A DNA stretch of 12,562 nucleotides from NCBI GenBank assembly GCA_021732945.1, contig JAKFWB010000473.1, forward strand, positions 1 through 12,562. Direction: 5' to 3'. This DNA comes from Porphyrobacter sp. GTDB taxonomy: Bacteria > Pseudomonadota > Alphaproteobacteria > Sphingomonadales > Sphingomonadaceae. How positions within the stretch are numbered: the first letter of the stretch is position 1; each line of letters begins with the position of its first letter. Positions 1 through 5,758 of the stretch are shown piece by piece. The notes under the pieces are model-generated. The model ran no database searches, was not told the origin of the DNA, and saw nothing but the letters and a program-made list of their open reading frames with translations. A program made the position numbers and the translations under genes.

Positions 1-24
1 GGGGCGGCACTGCGGTGCCGCCCC
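1..24 (-). terminator. GC-rich hairpin just downstream of ssb
   Basis: A perfect 10-bp inverted repeat (1-10 with 15-24, 4-nt loop) starts 7 nt past the ssb stop codon on the minus strand. Its position and strength fit a transcription terminator for ssb. The window ends at base 1, so the T-tract expected on the minus strand cannot be checked. Confidence 0.45.
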
Positions 25-31
25 TGCGAGG

Positions 32-367
32 TCAGATGAACATCACGTTCTCGGCGATGATCTCGGTGCCGTAGCGTTCGGTGCCGTCGGCGTCCTTCCA
101 GCGCGAGTAGTGGATGCGCCCGGTTACGGCGAGCTGGTCGCCCTTCTTCTTGTGCTCGCGGAGCGGCAGCCCCATGCAATTGAAGACGGTGACCTTGTGG
201 AATTCGGCGTCCTTGAGAGCGTAGCCACTCTCGGCATCCTTCTGGACCTTGCCGTCGCGGATGACGGGCCGCTCGGTGACCAGGATCAGCTCGGTGACGC
301 GGGTTTCGCCGGTGTCGCGGGCGACGGGGTCCTTGGCGAGACGGCCGACGAGATTGACGTTGTTCAT
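32..367 (-). CDS. ssb: Single-stranded DNA-binding protein, short plasmid type
   Basis: This 111-residue protein carries the SSB OB-fold signature. It opens with MNNVNLVGRLAKDP, has a VTVFN strand near residues 59-63, and ends with KKGDQLAVTGRIHYSRWKD followed by ERYGTEIIAENVMF, which matches the family pattern. It should coat single-stranded DNA during replication or transfer. Usual bacterial SSBs run about 150-180 residues and end in an acidic tail (DDDIPF-like) that recruits partner proteins. Here the protein stops right after the OB fold, so that tail is absent. The ATG start is supported by an AAGGAGG ribosome site at 375-381, 7 nt upstream. A hairpin lies just upstream of that site and another follows the gene, so it appears to be its own transcription unit. 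Plasmids and integrative elements often carry such an extra ssb. Confidence 0.93.
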   Translation of the reverse strand: MNNVNLVGRLAKDPVARDTGETRVTELILVTERPVIRDGKVQKDAESGYALKDAEFHKVTVFNCMGLPLREHKKKGDQLAVTGRIHYSRWKDADGTERYGTEIIAENVMFI

Positions 368-385
368 GATAAAGCCTCCTTGTGG

Positions 386-501
386 CCGGCGGCTCGTCCG
401 CCGGTGCCCTTATCGCGCCTCGGCGGGAGAGGTGGGACACCGCGCGCATGCGCGGGAAACCTCGAAAATCGAGGTGGTGCGGGCAGCTCGGCTTGCCGAG
501 C
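386..501. repeat. Cluster of four perfect inverted repeats upstream of ssb
   Basis: Four perfect palindromic elements lie within 116 nt. They are a 7-bp stem at 386-392/398-404, a 12-bp uninterrupted palindrome at 443-454, a 7-bp stem at 459-465/469-475 (loop AAA), and a 7-bp stem at 486-492/495-501. The first falls in the ssb leader, about 5 nt upstream of the ribosome site. Such a cluster could fold in single-stranded DNA or in the ssb leader RNA. Confidence 0.6.
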
Positions 502-990
502 AACACGGCTCGCATTTTCGCAGGTTGGCCCTAACCGCGACCAGAGAGGCAGGGGCACTGGCGGCGGACGGGCTGTCGGACACGAGGGGCCTTGATTGGG
601 CTGAACAGCGTGATTTTCGTCGGGCGCAGGCTCGCCGGGGGAACACCTTGGGGCTCGCGATACTGGACAGAAACACTTGGAGTTAGCGAGCGGTGGTCCA
701 CGGGAGGCCTGCCGCGATGGCGGCTGAGGATGTCGAAGGGGCTGCGCCGGACGCTTAGATTTCGCAAGCCGTATGCTTCGGCATGGAGCTGTTCGCTTCG
801 TCTGCATGCAAGGGCGGCCAGCTTGCTGGCTCGGGGTGCTCCAAGGCGCTGGAGAGGCGCCGGCGCCGTATGCGGCAGTGCCCATCGTCGGACCGAGGTC
901 GTCATGTTCGTCCCCGACAGGGGCAGCGCGGTCCTGCTGGGCTCGCCTCATCCGGAGACGAGTGGTTGTCATTGCGTCTGGGTCGCTCTT

Positions 991-1007
991 CAGCGCCGGA
1001 GGCGCTG
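991..1007 (-). other. Hairpin after the 1013-1255 gene
   Basis: A perfect 7-bp stem (991-997 with 1001-1007, loop GGA) begins 5 nt past the stop of the upstream minus-strand gene. Its place suggests a 3' end signal. The minus-strand sequence after it (AAGAGCGACC) has no T-tract, so a standard intrinsic terminator is not supported. Confidence 0.35.
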
Positions 1008-1012
1008 TATCA

Positions 1013-1255
1013 TCAATCCACCGCTCGCTGGATCGCGCGGAGCGTGGCTCTGGCGGACAGAATAATGCCAAGCGGGGCCTCATCGAGCCCGTCGGCATAA
1101 TGGGCTGCGTCATTGGCCAGTTCGCCAACCGCAGGATCGCCGGGATCGATGAAATAATGAGATTTGGTCTCACGAACGATCGCAGGAGCCGGGAGGTCGC
1201 GCTCCAGATGATCGTTCAGGAAGCGCTTCGGGATGCGGATCAGGACATCAGGCAT
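1013..1255 (-). CDS. Small conserved-looking protein, function unknown
   Basis: I do not recognise this 80-residue protein. It has a balanced composition: a basic N-terminal part (PDVLIRIPKRFLNDHLERD), a central segment with SHYFIDPGDP, and a helical C-terminus ending RATLRAIQRAVD. No signal peptide or membrane segment is visible, so it is probably cytoplasmic. The ATG is preceded by GGAG with a 6-nt gap, a good ribosome site. It lies 130 nt downstream of the 1386-2114 gene on the same strand, and two small hairpins sit between them. A short hairpin follows the stop codon. The residue make-up and ribosome site suggest a real gene. Confidence 0.7.
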   Translation of the reverse strand: MPDVLIRIPKRFLNDHLERDLPAPAIVRETKSHYFIDPGDPAVGELANDAAHYADGLDEAPLGIILSARATLRAIQRAVD

Positions 1256-1273
1256 GGTGGTCTCCGTATGGCA

Positions 1274-1308
1274 GCGCCAAGTAAGGCGCGGTGCCCGGTC
1301 AGGGCACC
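1274..1308 (-). other. Two tandem hairpins in the 1256-1385 spacer
   Basis: A 5-bp stem (1274-1278/1285-1289) is directly followed by a perfect 7-bp stem (1290-1296/1302-1308, 5-nt loop). They lie between the stop of the 1386-2114 gene and the start of the 1013-1255 gene. They could be a weak terminator or a leader structure. No T-tract follows on the minus strand. Confidence 0.35.
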
Positions 1309-1385
1309 TGGTGCACTTTGACCGGTGGTCGGGTCTCAGCGGGACGTGCGGCGGCGCTGTCAGCTGCGAGGTCGTCTAGGGATGA

Positions 1386-2114
1386 TCAGCGCTGTGCGCG
1401 GCGGCGGACCCGTGAAAACCATCGGGCTATACCGCGCGGCGGGCTGTCGTCGTTGTCGAGATCGACAAAGCTCACGAAGTCCTTGATGGCGACATGAACA
1501 CCGGCTTCTCGCAACAGGATCCCGCCGGCCAGCTCGATGGCGTTGAGAGCTCTGCGTCCGGCTGCGCGATCTCCCTTGCCGAGGACAAATTCGTAGCTTG
1601 CGTTCATTGGAACGAGCGTGTCAGGATCGAGATAAAGCAGCTCATCTAGGGTTTCGGGATCGGCGTATTGTGCGCCCGATGAAGCGGGTTTGGCGAGCCG
1701 CGCGATATCGCGCATATCGACGGTGAAGCGCGGCGTGCGATCGCAGAGTTCGATGAACTTGCGGCGGTCGGTGAAGATGGAGAGCAGCCGTAGGCCTCCA
1801 TCCAGGTGATAGTAGCGCTCGAGAAAACCGATATCGTCGTCGGTGAGACCGAGGTAGGCGATGACATCGTCGATAGTGTCTTCGGTTTTGCCGAGGTGCA
1901 CATCGCTGGCGGGAAGGTTCCAATTCGTCCGCAGATGAGGAGGTGGCCCTCCCTCGAGGAGAAACGCTGCAGCCATTGAGGAAGCGAAGAGATGGTTCGG
2001 GATGCGCGTTCCGTCAGACGCCCTGACTTGCCGCCAATGTCTGGCGATCGCGAAGAGAAAGACGGCGATGCTCGCTGTCGAGCGTCTCTCGCTGATGCTG
2101 TCGTCAGCTGGCAT
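1386..2114 (-). CDS. Unknown 242-residue soluble protein
   Basis: I do not recognise the family. The N-terminal half (residues 1-60) has a hydrophobic helix around SIAVFLFAIARHW. The middle is acidic (KTEDTIDDVIAYLGLTDDDIGFLERYYHLDGG, roughly 75-107), and the C-terminus is basic (ARWFSRVRRRAQR). The single hydrophobic stretch near residues 15-25 contains charged residues nearby and is weak as a membrane segment. The ATG is preceded by GCGGAG about 6 nt upstream. The stop of the toxin gene lies 51 nt upstream, so the two may share a transcript. Length, composition and ribosome site support a real gene. I cannot assign a function. Confidence 0.72.
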   Translation of the reverse strand: MPADDSISERRSTASIAVFLFAIARHWRQVRASDGTRIPNHLFASSMAAAFLLEGGPPPHLRTNWNLPASDVHLGKTEDTIDDVIAYLGLTDDDIGFLERYYHLDGGLRLLSIFTDRRKFIELCDRTPRFTVDMRDIARLAKPASSGAQYADPETLDELLYLDPDTLVPMNASYEFVLGKGDRAAGRRALNAIELAGGILLREAGVHVAIKDFVSFVDLDNDDSPPRGIARWFSRVRRRAQR

Positions 2115-2165
2115 GGCGTACTCCGCAGGTATAGGGCCGATCGGGATTGCCTTTTGTCGCCCCTC

Positions 2166-2579
2166 TCAGGGACGGAAGACGATGTCACAGGTGCGTCCGG
2201 TCATCGCGGCAGCGATCTCCTCGAGCAGCTGCTTCGAGGCTTTGTGGGTCCTGACAAGGCTGCGATCTGGTTGGGGTTGAAGGTGGGGCCCGGGCCACAG
2301 AAAGACGTTCGCTTCCTCGAAAACGACATCGGCTGTGTGCTCGAGCCCCAGCGCTGCGCGTTCGGCGGGGGATATTGCGACCCGTGCCCCGGTGGCGCCC
2401 GAGAGGATGGGCAGCACGGCCACCAGCTGAAGCGCCTCGATCGCACGGACATTCCATATGAGGCACGGACGAACGTCCAGCTGGCCGTTGGCTTTGCGCT
2501 CGGCGTTCCGCTGTTCAAGATAGCGGAAGTCGATGATTGCGCCTGTTTCAGGGCGGTTTAATGGATCATTCTGCTGCAT
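2166..2579 (-). CDS. PemK/MazF-like toxin of a type II toxin-antitoxin pair
   Basis: The 137-residue protein follows the PemK/MazF layout. A GAIIDFRYLEQRNAE start (residues 13-27) is followed by RPCLIWN (37-43), a VAVLPILS strand (53-60), and AALGLEHTADVVFEEANVF with WPGP (75-98). As I recall, the last block, with its WPGP-D/H-L ending, resembles the alphaproteobacterial YifN/PemK branch rather than classical MazF. Such proteins are usually ribosome-dependent or free mRNA endonucleases, though catalytic activity is inferred only from the family. It overlaps the antitoxin gene upstream by 14 nt, the typical arrangement of antitoxin first and toxin second with coupled translation. A GGAAAGG ribosome site lies inside the antitoxin gene. 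An alternative is a toxin-fold protein that has lost activity. Confidence 0.68.
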   Translation of the reverse strand: MQQNDPLNRPETGAIIDFRYLEQRNAERKANGQLDVRPCLIWNVRAIEALQLVAVLPILSGATGARVAISPAERAALGLEHTADVVFEEANVFLWPGPHLQPQPDRSLVRTHKASKQLLEEIAAAMTGRTCDIVFRP

Positions 2580-2841
2580 CGTCGTACCTTTCCGGCGAAT
2601 GCGGGTGCGCTCCGGGTCGGCCCGCGCTCAGCTCCTTGACGATGTCTGCGAGAGCGCTCGATTGCATGGCGCGGCCGACAAGCGCCCGCAGCGAAGCATA
2701 TTCATCGGCCGGAACCAGGACGGCCAATACTGCGCCCTTCTCCTCGATCCCGATGGCGCGCGTAGCGGCTGCCTTGAGGGTTTCATCAAGGTTCTTGTGC
2801 AAGGTCGCACTGGGTATCGTTTCGGTGAAGGGGCTTTCCAT
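2566..2841 (-). CDS. Phd/YefM-like antitoxin
   Basis: The 91-residue protein has the Phd/YefM layout. IPSATLHKNLDETLKAA (residues 9-25) is the DNA-binding N-terminal fold, followed by a short strand AIGIEEKGAVLAVLVPADEYASL (29-51) in which VLVPADEYASL matches the family consensus. The C-terminus (from about residue 65) is flexible and proline/histidine rich, fitting the toxin-binding tail. It should bind the promoter and neutralise the PemK-like protein encoded directly downstream. Start choice: GGAG sits about 10 nt upstream of the ATG. The 118-nt upstream gap holds a candidate promoter and an inverted repeat, consistent with autoregulation. Pairing a Phd-type antitoxin with a PemK-like toxin is a mixed combination, although such swaps are known among type II modules. 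Confidence 0.75.
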   Translation of the reverse strand: MESPFTETIPSATLHKNLDETLKAAATRAIGIEEKGAVLAVLVPADEYASLRALVGRAMQSSALADIVKELSAGRPGAHPHSPERYDDAAE

Positions 2842-2855
2842 GAGGGCATTGCTCC

Positions 2856-2910
2856 GGGGTGCGGTTGTTTCGTCTCAGGCAGGATAGTGTGAAGCACCCC
2901 GCCCTCGCAA
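2856..2910 (-). promoter_or_regulatory. Candidate promoter and operator of the toxin-antitoxin pair
   Basis: On the minus strand a TTGCGA box (2905-2910) and a TATCCT box (2881-2886) are separated by 18 nt, placing a start about 33 nt upstream of the antitoxin ATG. A 7-bp inverted repeat (2856-2862 with 2894-2900) brackets the -10 box and could be the antitoxin's binding site. Both boxes are imperfect, so this is a plausible reading only. Confidence 0.35.
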
Positions 2911-2959
2911 TCAGCATCGGCGCAATTTGTCGTTATGGACGGGGCACTTGCTCGGGCCA

Positions 2960-3208
2960 TCATGCAATCTCGATCGCGATGGTCTTGTCGAGGGTTGGTA
3001 CGAAACCGAGCGCGCTCAGTTCGTCAAAGGTGAGGTCGCGGTGCGTGCCGTCGGTCTCCTCGATCTCCCATGTGATCCATGGGCGGACGCGCCGGCCGTC
3101 AGCGAGCTTGATCCCGCCGATCGTACCGATCGGCGTGAGCTCGATGGTCGCATTGCCGGGCACCCCTGTGTGTTCGCGCACATCCACGATGGCGGTGATG
3201 ATGGTCAT
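2960..3208 (-). CDS. Small unknown protein, 82 residues
   Basis: The family is not recognised. The protein reads as a small beta-rich domain: MTIITAIVDVREHTGVPG, then ATIELTPIGTIGG, WITWEIEETDG and TFDELSALGFVPTLDKTIAIEIA. It has no membrane segment. The ATG at 3206-3208 was chosen over upstream extensions because GGAAAGGA lies about 8 nt before it and because the upstream extension would run through the terminator hairpin. Only 41 nt separate that terminator from the start, with no clear promoter, so expression may depend on read-through or on a promoter inside the hairpin tail. It sits 118 nt upstream of the antitoxin gene on the same strand. Confidence 0.65.
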   Translation of the reverse strand: MTIITAIVDVREHTGVPGNATIELTPIGTIGGIKLADGRRVRPWITWEIEETDGTHRDLTFDELSALGFVPTLDKTIAIEIA

Positions 3209-3249
3209 AACCCGTCCTTTCCAAGGGCACGGCTCCGGGCTGTGTCTGC

Positions 3250-3290
3250 AAAAGGAAGGGCCCGTCTCTCGGGGGGAGAGAGACGGGCCC
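3250..3290 (-). terminator. Strong intrinsic terminator after the DUF736 gene
   Basis: A perfect 13-bp GC-rich stem (3258-3270 with 3278-3290, 7-nt loop) is followed on the minus strand by a T-rich run (TTCCTTTT, 3250-3257). It lies 57 nt past the DUF736 stop codon. This is the clearest intrinsic terminator in the window. Confidence 0.8.
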
Positions 3291-3347
3291 CGAAGGGGCG
3301 CAAGGCGGCCGGAGGACTGGGAGCCGCCTTGCGCTGGGAGAGCTGGT

Positions 3348-3803
3348 TCAGCTGGCGAATTCGGCGGTGGATTCGCCGAGACCGTCGGACGTGCTGGCGC
3401 CGCCGGTATCGCCGGGAGCGTCGCCCATGTCGAAGGCGGGCATGTCGTCCTGCTTGGCGGCGAGCTGCGAGGTGACATCGCGGCGGCGCGTCGGGCGCGA
3501 CCAGACGATGTTGTAGCTGCCATCGTCCTGGCTGAAGGCCGAGATCTGCAGCGGCGCGGTCATCGACGGATCGTCGATCTTGCCGTTGAGGAAGGCCTCG
3601 CCGGTGTTGTTCGAGAAGAGCTCGAACAGCGCGCCGACCTGGATCCACTTGCGCGCCGGGGTCAGCGCATGGATTTCGAAGCGCGGGGCCTTGGGATTGT
3701 TGCTGGCGACCGGCTTCAGCGCGATCGTCATCGCGACTGCCATGGTGTCAACGCGGCCGATGAAAACGCCGCTGTCGTTCTGCTTGATGGAACCGATGTT
3801 CAT
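3348..3803 (-). CDS. DUF736 family protein
   Basis: This 151-residue protein has the DUF736 pattern: MNIGSIKQNDSGVFIGRVDT at the start, MTIALKPVASNN..APRFEIHA (25-46), an IQVGALFE..FLNGKIDDPSMTAPL block (54-85), and DGSYNIVWSRP (94-104). DUF736 proteins are small proteins typical of alphaproteobacterial plasmids and integrative elements. Their biochemical role is not established. Residues from about 105 on form a low-complexity acidic tail (DMPAFDMGDAPGDTGGAST) that extends beyond the usual domain. The ATG is preceded by AGGAG with a 7-nt gap. The gene has a strong terminator of its own and a hairpin-filled leader, so it looks like a single-gene unit. Like ssb, it is a marker of mobile DNA. 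Confidence 0.88.
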   Translation of the reverse strand: MNIGSIKQNDSGVFIGRVDTMAVAMTIALKPVASNNPKAPRFEIHALTPARKWIQVGALFELFSNNTGEAFLNGKIDDPSMTAPLQISAFSQDDGSYNIVWSRPTRRRDVTSQLAAKQDDMPAFDMGDAPGDTGGASTSDGLGESTAEFAS

Positions 3804-3875
3804 GATGCTTCTCCTGAGATTGCGTCTCGGACACCCTGTCCTCGACACCCTTCTCAATCCCCCTCCTCTCCTCGG

Positions 3876-3945
3876 CCCGCCTGCGGGACGAGCAGGCGCG
3901 CGTGCCGCGCGCCCTCCATTGGCCACGCTTCTGGCGTGCCAATGG
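3876..3945 (-). repeat. Three consecutive hairpins in the DUF736 leader
   Basis: Three inverted repeats follow one another. They are a 5-bp stem at 3876-3880/3883-3887, a perfect 8-bp GC-only stem at 3895-3902/3906-3913 (loop TGC), and an 8-bp stem at 3916-3923/3938-3945 whose interior adds four more pairs around a one-base bulge. They lie 70-140 nt upstream of the DUF736 start codon. They could fold in the leader RNA or in single-stranded plasmid DNA. Confidence 0.6.
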
Positions 3946-4137
3946 GATCGCTTCAGGGAGCTCTGGGGGCTTTGGTTATGCGGAGCGGAGGTCGGGCATT
4001 CGGGAAAGCAAGCTCAGAAGCCGTGCCTGTTTTCATTGCGCCGACCGAATAGTTGCCGGAGGGCCGATGAATTCGCGAAAGGCTAAAATGACGCGCCGGT
4101 CCATGCGCCGCAGATGGGTAGGAAAAAAATTCCCGGA

Positions 4138-4166
4138 TTGACCCCACTGGGGGTGCGTGGGATTTT
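4138..4166 (+). promoter_or_regulatory. Weak candidate promoter for the plus-strand gene pair
   Basis: TTGACC (4138-4143) is followed after 17 nt by GATTTT (4161-4166), about 34 nt before the ATG at 4200. The -35 box is good but the -10 box is poor (three of six matches). Offered as a possibility only. Confidence 0.25.
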
Positions 4167-4199
4167 CTCCGTCCTGGTTCCAATTGCCGGTTGCTCGAT

Positions 4200-4784
4200 A
4201 TGGTCTCAGTCGCAATCTATCCCCCGCCTCGCGTCGTCGCGCTTCGTGCGCGCAGGCTTGAGCACCGCGAACGTCGTGTCGCGATTCGGGCTGCGATCGA
4301 GGAAGAGGGAGAAGCTCTGGCAACTCAGGAGGAAGCCGAGGAAAACGCCATCCATTGGGAAGAGCTTCGCCACGAGAGCGAAGCGCTGCGGTTGCAGCAG
4401 GCTCTTGTTGAGGTGCGTGCGCGCCGGGCGTGGACGCCGGGCTTTCTGATCCCTCCGCTCCTAGCCGGGGTGCTGGCGATTGTCGGTGTTGGCAGCCTTG
4501 TGTACTTTTCGAGCAATCCGGTCGGCGCGTACTACGGGTCAATGCTGGGGTTGGCGATACCGGCGGTGCTTTTGATGGCGATCTGTATCGCTGGGCCCTG
4601 GGTCGTCCTGTCGCTGGAGCCCTGGATGGGACGAAACCGTGACGAGGAAGTTACGTTTCGGCAGATCGAGCAGCTTGAAGACCGAAAGCAGGCGCTTGCG
4701 TCAGGCGAGTTTTGGTTCGACTGGTACGAACACCCTGATGGCGAGGAATATTGCAGGATCAACTATGATATGAGCACTGGCTGA
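4200..4784 (+). CDS. Coiled-coil protein with two membrane segments, unknown
   Basis: I do not recognise this 194-residue protein. Residues 11-77 are a charged helix rich in Arg, Glu and Ala (RARRLEHRERR, EEEGEALATQEEAEENA), probably a coiled coil. Two hydrophobic stretches follow, about 82-103 and 115-138, with a short loop between them. The C-terminus (140-194) is polar, with FWFDWYEHPDGEEYC near 171-185. With both ends probably cytoplasmic, this is an inner-membrane hairpin protein. I chose the ATG at 4200; a TTG three codons earlier is also in frame, and neither has a strong ribosome site. It lies 93 nt upstream of the sigma-region-4 membrane gene on the same strand. Both share the plan of a charged helix plus a membrane pair, which suggests they work together. 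Confidence 0.72.
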   Translation: MVSVAIYPPPRVVALRARRLEHRERRVAIRAAIEEEGEALATQEEAEENAIHWEELRHESEALRLQQALVEVRARRAWTPGFLIPPLLAGVLAIVGVGSLVYFSSNPVGAYYGSMLGLAIPAVLLMAICIAGPWVVLSLEPWMGRNRDEEVTFRQIEQLEDRKQALASGEFWFDWYEHPDGEEYCRINYDMSTG

Positions 4785-4877
4785 TCCTCATGTCACAGCG
4801 CTCAGTATGCCTGCGGTTGTCATGGGTCGGTCGTCGCCATCGAGCGTCATCTGCGCCGATTCAAGAGTGCTGATCGT

Positions 4878-5738
4878 ATGGGGCGGCGACGATCGGTGGT
4901 GGATGACGACCACTACGTAGTGGAGCGCCTGGTACATGGGATCGAGGCGCTTTCAGAACTCGAAGATGCCACCGTCGAAATGGATGAGAGCTTCGCTGAT
5001 CGCGACCGGCTCAACGCTGCACTTTTGTCACTGCCCCCACGTCTGGAGCGTGCGATCCGCCTGCGATATGGATTATGCCGCGCCGGTGGCGACGGCCCCA
5101 TGACCTTCGCCGAGATCGGCGAAGTCTTCGGCGTGACGCACAACCGTGCTATGCAGATGGTGACGAAGGCGCAGCGCAAGATGCGCTGGTTCCTTCATGC
5201 GAGCGGCCGTGTAACGCCCGAGGAGTGGGACGATCTGAATAGACGGCGCGCGATCTATGAAGCCCAGGAAAGGGTCGCGCGCGAAAGGTATGCGGCGTGG
5301 CAGGATGCACGCGCGGCGCAGGAGCGGGCGGAGCGTGAACGCAGGGCTGGCGAAATCGAGCAGGCTATGGCGGCGCAGTGTCGGCGGAATGCGGAAGAGT
5401 TGGCGCGCAGTCAGGAAAGGGGATCTGGGCGATTGCCTGTTATTGAGGGGCTTTCCGGTTCTGATCGTCGCGTGGTTCGGTCAGACCATTCATTCGACGG
5501 CGTCTCTGACGATCGCCTATCGCCTCGTTGGACCGTTAGCGTGGTCAAAAAGATCACTGAGATGATCGATCTTCGGTTTCCGCTTCTGATGCTCTGGGTG
5601 CCTGCTGTTGCAGGCTTGCTGCTGGTTTTGACATCTGAGGCTGCCGTCGTGTTTCTTGTGACATTTGTCGCCGTTATCTGGCTGCCCTGGGAGCTCACGG
5701 TCTTTCAGCGCTTCGGGATGGCCCATCATCCCGTTTAG
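4878..5738 (+). CDS. Membrane-anchored sigma-70 region-4-like DNA-binding protein
   Basis: This 286-residue protein combines parts not usually found together. Residues 45-106 match sigma-70 region 4: LNAALLSLPPRLERAIRLRYGL, then MTFAEIGEVFGVTHNRAMQM and KAQRKMRWF, where the helix-turn-helix (about 75-103) aligns with the EIGE..GVTRERIRQI..KALRKLR consensus. There is no region 2, so it cannot act as an ordinary sigma factor. Residues 115-185 are a long charged helix, probably a coiled coil. A polar linker (186-225) leads to two hydrophobic segments (about 234-251 and 253-272). The DNA-binding end would sit in the cytoplasm, tethered to the inner membrane. It may regulate transcription from the membrane, perhaps with the upstream membrane protein. 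The ribosome site (AAGAG) is weak. It ends 20 nt from the convergent gene at 5759. Confidence 0.82.
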   Translation: MGRRRSVVDDDHYVVERLVHGIEALSELEDATVEMDESFADRDRLNAALLSLPPRLERAIRLRYGLCRAGGDGPMTFAEIGEVFGVTHNRAMQMVTKAQRKMRWFLHASGRVTPEEWDDLNRRRAIYEAQERVARERYAAWQDARAAQERAERERRAGEIEQAMAAQCRRNAEELARSQERGSGRLPVIEGLSGSDRRVVRSDHSFDGVSDDRLSPRWTVSVVKKITEMIDLRFPLLMLWVPAVAGLLLVLTSEAAVVFLVTFVAVIWLPWELTVFQRFGMAHHPV

Positions 5739-5758
5739 CGTGGCCGATGTTCAGACCC

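Larger units (their letters stand above)
368..1012. other. 645-nt non-coding, palindrome-rich region
   Basis: I see no convincing gene here. Open frames exist on both strands, but their translations are arginine-, proline- and serine-rich with no family resemblance, and they overlap each other in several frames. The stretch contains several perfect inverted repeats: 386-404, 443-454, 459-475, 486-501, 817-830 and 991-1007. The part next to ssb must hold the ssb promoter and leader. The rest could be a cis-acting plasmid site (transfer origin, replication origin or single-strand promoter) or decayed sequence. A 14-codon plus-strand frame at 717-758 follows a GGGAGG but is too short to trust. 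Confidence 0.5.
3804..4199. other. 396-nt divergent intergenic region
   Basis: This gap lies between the DUF736 gene (minus) and the coiled-coil membrane gene (plus), so it must hold promoters for both directions. The half next to DUF736 is packed with hairpins. The half next to the plus-strand gene contains a run of seven A (4123-4129) and a possible TTGACC -35 box. Short open frames here have skewed compositions and no ribosome sites, so I see no gene. Confidence 0.55.

Noticed and set aside
717..758. 14-codon plus-strand frame after GGGAGG, a possible leader peptide
   Set aside because: Too short to support, and no gene follows on the plus strand that it could control.
592..1065. Plus-strand frame of 157 codons in the non-coding region
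   Set aside because: Skewed Arg/Trp/Ser composition, no ribosome site, and several other frames of equal length overlap it; it looks like a GC-rich chance frame.
364..1173. Long minus-strand frame of 269 codons upstream of ssb
   Set aside because: Its translation is rich in Pro, Arg and Ser with no family pattern, it overlaps the better-supported 1013-1255 gene, and it has no ribosome site.
2859..4052. 397-codon plus-strand frame
   Set aside because: It is the antisense of the DUF736 and 2960-3208 genes and crosses a strong terminator; both real genes have ribosome sites and better compositions.
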